Assembly (NCBI RefSeq): GCF_001540865.1
Contig: NC_033621.1
Location: 4,563,604-4,627,603, forward strand
Direction: 5' to 3'
DNA length: 64,000 nt
Source: Ananas comosus
Lineage: Eukaryota; Streptophyta; Magnoliopsida; Poales; Bromeliaceae
Position numbers and translations under genes: made by a program. Shown one piece after another: positions 59,812 through 64,000 of the stretch. Each line of letters begins with the position of its first letter. Within the stretch, counting starts at the first letter, position 1. The notes below the pieces were generated by a model. It saw only the letters and a program-made list of their open reading frames with translations. It had not been told where the DNA came from and did not search any database.

Positions 59812-62050
59812 AAGAGAGAGCCAGGAATAGGAAGAGAGATTATTGTGCCTGGGTTGGGTGTACAAGTACATTCCATACACCACACTTTAAATAAAATCCT
59901 TTATTACTAGTGTTAAACAAAGAAAAGGGTAAAAACATGGTGAATTTGCATAGCAAATCCACCAGTTTTGAATTTTTACAAAATCGGACTGTCTTTTTCG
60001 ATTTTACATATTCTGTCCGAATTTTCAACAAACTGATTAAAATACCCTTCGACCTTTTTCATAATTTTGTATTAGAATTTTTGTATGGACAACATACGAA
60101 AGTTAAACTTTATAGAAATATATTTGCAATTCATTATATTTGTAGAGATCTGTATAAAATTAACCCTTTAATATTATACATTCGACGCTTCTCTTAACGA
60201 CTCAATTTGAGGCATTTTGATAAGTCTAGGAAGTAAACTTTAAATAGAGCTGCGATTTGAAACTTCTCTCTATTTATTAGACTATTTTTAAATTATTGCT
60301 ACTGATCGGTCTTTTGTTTAACATGATATCAAACCTTAATAAAGTTTTAAATTCGAATCCGGACAAGCACTTCAAAATCAAATTTCAATTTTTTTAGATT
60401 TATTCATAAAATTTAAAAAACTTTTGTTATAAAATTTATATATGTTGGACATGATTTCCTGCAAACAAAGCATTCTCTCTCGATCATTAACTTTCAGGCC
60501 TTGTTTGGATACATAAATATCTTATTCAGTATATTTCTTTAATTTATTTAAAAAATTTGTACGTTTGATTAAATGTTTAAAGTTGAATGCTAAATTCCGC
60601 CTTTAATTCTTTCTTTTGAATAAAATAAATTATTTTATAAGAAAAATATACTATACTATCAAATTACAGATAGCAATATTGATCTTTAAAGGAGCAAAAA
60701 AATTAAACTCCAAACTTATAATCATGCCAGAAAATTTTTACAAGGGTCTTTAGAAATATATTTAAATGGAGATAATAAATATTAAAATATCTAATTTGGC
60801 CATATGAGATCTATTGAATAAAATTTTGATTGATGATATAAAATCATAAATACTCTGTAGTGTATGAAGAGTATTCATACATCCGGTGCAGGTAAAGAGG
60901 GAAGAGAGAGAGGCAGGGGGTCTTTGTCCTCTTCTCTGCGTGCTTCAGAGATCGGACGGTGGAGATGTGTTTATGATTGGATCGTTGGGAGGGGACGAGA
61001 TGGGCGATTGAGTGCTTATATAGCGGTTTTTAGGAATACAAATGGGGCTGATCCGGAAGATGGAGGATTCTCCCACCTTTCGATTCATTTCTTATTTCGC
61101 TTCATTTTTTATCGAAATGAGACGAATTCGTGGGGAATTATTTTTTATTTTACTTTTAGCTTTCACTTATTATTCTATTTGGGGCGGATCAGAGCAGGAG
61201 CATATTCTTGGCAAATTTTTTACGGATCGAAATAGATTGAAGGAAGAAAAGGTCGCCTTCCGCTCCATTTAGTTGGCGGATAAGGATAGTCGAGATGGAT
61301 TCGGGAAAGGCTATATTTTCTTATATGTTTTGCTCCCACTTACCGCTCCATTTATGACGGATCATGACGGGAGTTCCACCAACTCGGATCCATTTTGCTC
61401 TCTATTTTAATAGTTTTATAATTATTTTATATCAAATAATAGATTTAATTTGACCTCATGATATTTCTACATAGATTCTTTAGAGGACTCAGTTCTTTCT
61501 TCTTTTCTTAGAGAAAGCTTGTAGATCATATTACTAAATTATATAGAAATAAATGAGAATTCTTTTAGGGCATATTTCGTTCATAATTGAAATAGAAATG
61601 CAAAATAAAATTGAATTGGTTTGAAATGAAAAGTGGAATGACGAGTCATCCAAAAATATTTGGTTCATTATTGAAATAGAAATCGGAATGAAAATTTAAA
61701 ATTGTTGAGAGACGGTTTTGAATAAGAGAGAAAAAAGTGATGAAAGGCGATGAGGTAGGTGTCGGTTAAAAAGGGTTTTGAATAGTTTACTTTTTTTCGT
61801 TAAATCTATGACAAAGTCAAAACCATAGGGTAACTTACGTGAATATTCGATAAACTATGAATAGGATGTCTAAAGTTTTTTATATATAATTTAATAAAGA
61901 GTTAATGGAGATGCTTACTAAAATAGAAAAATGAAATTATAGGATACTAAAGTAATACACTTTAAACCACATAATACTAAAGTGAGAAATAAAATTATAT
62001 AATTTTGGAGGAATATACCAATGCTTTGGAGGGAAACAAATATAATTAAT
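59812..62050. other. Intergenic DNA, no gene seen
   Basis: About 60060-60170 carries the right half of the GGTTAATTTCATACA MITE family. About 60884-61400 has moderate GC with GGGGCGGATC words similar to the hAT MITE at 46101 and is probably a degraded relative. About 61790-61990 resembles the ACTTCAAATACCACC family. The 123-codon open frame at 60864 has no recognisable domain. Confidence 0.45.
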
Positions 62051-62488
62051 GGTTAATTGCATACAGCCTTCTATAAACATATCAAATAGTAGATGTTTTC
62101 CTATAAAATTCAACTTTTTATTTTTGTTCCTCCAAAGTTCAAAAGTCCTAACGTTTTCAAATATATCCCTGTTGTTAGAATCCGTTAGAAGAATGTAATT
62201 AACCAGAAGTATAATACTTAACCCTTATTAGTAAATGAGTTATTGACTTTTTTACCCCTCTTATATTATTAAGTAAAATATTTTTTTGGAGGATATTTTT
62301 ACATAATTCTAGCAGTTAGGGCTTTTGGAGGGATATATTTATAAGGATAAAAATGTCATTTTACTTATCTACTGTTAAAAAAAGTTGATTATCACTGAAA
62401 TTTTGTAGGAATAAAAATAAAAAGTTAAATTTTGTAGAAATATATTTGCTATTTGATATGTTCGTAGGGAGCTGTATGCAATTAACCT
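62051..62488. mobile_element. MITE with GGTTAATTGCATACAGC ends
   Basis: The first 17 bases, GGTTAATTGCATACAGC, are matched exactly by their inverse at the right end. Inner words (CTTTTTATTTTTGTTCCTCC and its mirror) extend the inverted repeat. Same family as 54732-55204. Confidence 0.85.
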
Positions 62489-62501
62489 TATAATGAATTA
62501 T

Positions 62502-62937
62502 AAAAATTAGGGTTAAATGCATACATGTCCCTGCAAACATAGTGAATTGCAAATATATTTCTATAAAGTTCAGCTTTCATATGTTGTCTCTGCAAAAATT
62601 CTAATATTTTCAAATATATCCCTCTAATTTATTACCGTTATATAACTATTTATATTTTATGTAAAATGTTATTTTCGTCGTCACAAATATGTTCCTCCAA
62701 AAGCCACAACAGTATAATATAAGAAGAGCAAAAATATCAAGTTATCTCATAAACTAACCTGGATTAAGCATTTAACTATGGTTAACTAAAATTTTCTAAC
62801 AGATTCTAACGGCAGGAACATATTTAAAAATATTAGGACTTTTGCAGAAGTAACATATGAAAATTGAACTTTATAGGAATATATATTTGTAATTTACTAT
62901 ATTTGCAAGGACCTGTATGAAACTAACCCTAAAAATT
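62502..62937. mobile_element. MITE with GGGTTA ends and 7-bp flanking repeat
   Basis: The element 62509-62930 begins AGGGTTAAATGCATACATG and ends with the inverse of AGGGTTAGTTTCATACAGG. AAAAATT flanks both sides (62502-62508 and 62931-62937), a likely target duplication. Related to the element at 19543. Confidence 0.75.
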
Positions 62938-63674
62938 AAGCAGAGCTAGCAGTGCACAGGCATTTTGGTGGACCAGGTGCAGGGGGAAATCTCTTCTCAA
63001 TTTGGGCCTGGGAGAGGGCGTGGGCTTGGGGCAGCGGGAAATGCTCGCAACCCCACCACCACGGGCGCGAGGTACGAGGAGGGGAGGTGGTGTGGGGCCG
63101 GGGATGACGTGGCGGATCCGAAGAGGAGCAACGGTCATATTTCCTCTTCATGATGATCCCAATCTAGGGCACGGCTTTTTTCGACTTTTCGAGCTTAAAT
63201 TTTAAGCTACAATTTCGTACTTCTTGTCTCGCTTTTTTATTTTATTTTTTATTTTTTAAAAAAATTGTTTTTCACCGGGGATGAAAATGTCTCTGATATT
63301 GGGTCTGTTTCTATCAAAGTAATATTGTTAAAAAAAAAATACTGTAAAATATAATACGGTACTGTAAAAAAAAAAGAAGAATTATAGAGTATTTGATTAT
63401 TTTCGTTTAATAAAAATATTAAAAATATCGTCTATTATAAAAGGTTGTTTGATAACAACTTTGTTAAATTAGTATAAACTAGTATAAAGTATATATTTAA
63501 ACATATAAATTTAATTTAGTGGTCCATAGTAATTTACAATTAAAATTAAAATTTAAAATTTAATTTTGAAAATTAAAAATTAATTTTAAATCTAACTGGA
63601 ATTTAAAATTTGAATTCAAATTCACATTTTTGTATTTGAAATATAAAATACAAATAAATTTGAATTTGAATTTG
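62938..63674. other. Intergenic, GC-rich patch then AT-rich
   Basis: The segment at 62940-63175 is GC-rich (GGGAGAGGGCGTGGGCTTGG) and could be a captured gene fragment, but no domain was recognised in any frame. The remainder is AT-rich. Confidence 0.4.
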
Positions 63675-63947
63675 TGTCACGCCCCGGATTACACGTTTTC
63701 CGGGCATGCCGACAAATCCGCCATATTCATGTATACGAAGCGTAGCTGTACATGTAAAACATACAATACTACTACCAGTAGTATAGAGCTGCTAGGAAAC
63801 AAAACATAACCAGATAGAAAAGAACAGTTCACCATACATACAACATCCAGTATACAAAAACTCGCCCAGCGAGATACAGTATCAACAGTATGTATATGAA
63901 CTCAAAAACTGCAACTACTTGTAGCTGGTGCTCCGCTAACTCGACGA
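63675..63947 (-). mobile_element. Partial gypsy LTR, fourth copy
   Basis: It starts TGTCACGCCCCGGATTACAC and matches the first 270 bases of the LTR at 33306, including the GTATAGAGCTGCTAG word. Similarity stops exactly at a single N (63948), so the rest may be missing from the assembly. Confidence 0.85.
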
Positions 63948-64000
63948 NATTGTTAAAATCCAAAACCGGCTTTGGTATATTTTTAATATATAATATTTCT
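63948..64000. other. Single N, then unrelated AT-rich end
   Basis: After the N the sequence no longer matches the LTR family. Nothing was recognised in the last 52 bases. Confidence 0.6.

Noticed and set aside
60864..61235. 123-codon open frame
   Set aside because: No domain; overlaps sequence resembling a degraded hAT MITE.

Overview
The window is nuclear DNA from a flowering plant, most likely a monocot. It is strongly AT-rich, full of MITEs, solo LTRs and LTR-retrotransposon remnants, and its few genes carry plant-specific domain combinations (bulb-lectin/S-locus receptor kinase, GH17 plus X8 glucanase, PMEI). One single-exon gene is an extreme GC island, as is common in monocots such as pineapple or grasses. 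The species is inferred, not proven.

Three protein-coding genes can be supported. (1) A single-exon invertase/pectin-methylesterase-inhibitor (PMEI) domain gene, + strand, 14712-15398. (2) An intronless G-type lectin S-receptor-like Ser/Thr kinase, + strand, 47237-49576; its last 22 residues are out of frame because a short segment seems to be missing at about 49507. (3) A GPI-anchored glucan endo-1,3-beta-glucosidase (GH17 + X8), - strand, 59493 down to 50739. I reconstructed this as four exons with consensus splice sites and a 498-residue product. Its signal-peptide exon is separated from the catalytic exon by a 6.7-kb intron filled with MITEs. Genes 2 and 3 converge tail to tail. All three are cell-wall or cell-surface functions, but nothing shows that they work together.

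The rest is mostly transposon-derived. 0-14 kb: purine tracts, a Helitron-like end, a tandem duplication with (GT)n, a hAT MITE with 8-bp target duplication (4402-4864), a solo gypsy LTR (6701-8686), and Harbinger-like MITEs, one inserted inside another MITE. 16-29 kb: MITEs, then a nest in which a 2.19-kb solo LTR (5-bp TSD) sits in a Harbinger-like MITE (3-bp TSD), which sits in an older repeat (20.4-23.6 kb). 29.4-41 kb: a direct duplication. Copy A (29375-33305) carries a 2.36-kb CACTA element and ends at a Ty3/gypsy LTR. Copy B (39406-40943) lacks both insertions. Between them lies a truncated, multiply interrupted gypsy element on the - strand (33306-39405). This layout suggests either a real duplication or two haplotypes joined in series. 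44.7-45.9 kb holds three tandem copies differing largely by short indels. 46.1-46.7 kb is another hAT MITE with an 8-bp TSD. 62-64 kb holds more MITEs and a fourth copy of the gypsy LTR, cut at a single N.

I found no tRNA, rRNA or CRISPR. No previously undescribed multi-gene system is evident. The most informative observations are the receptor-kinase 3' lesion, the occupied/empty insertion pairs, the nested insertions and the long glucanase intron.
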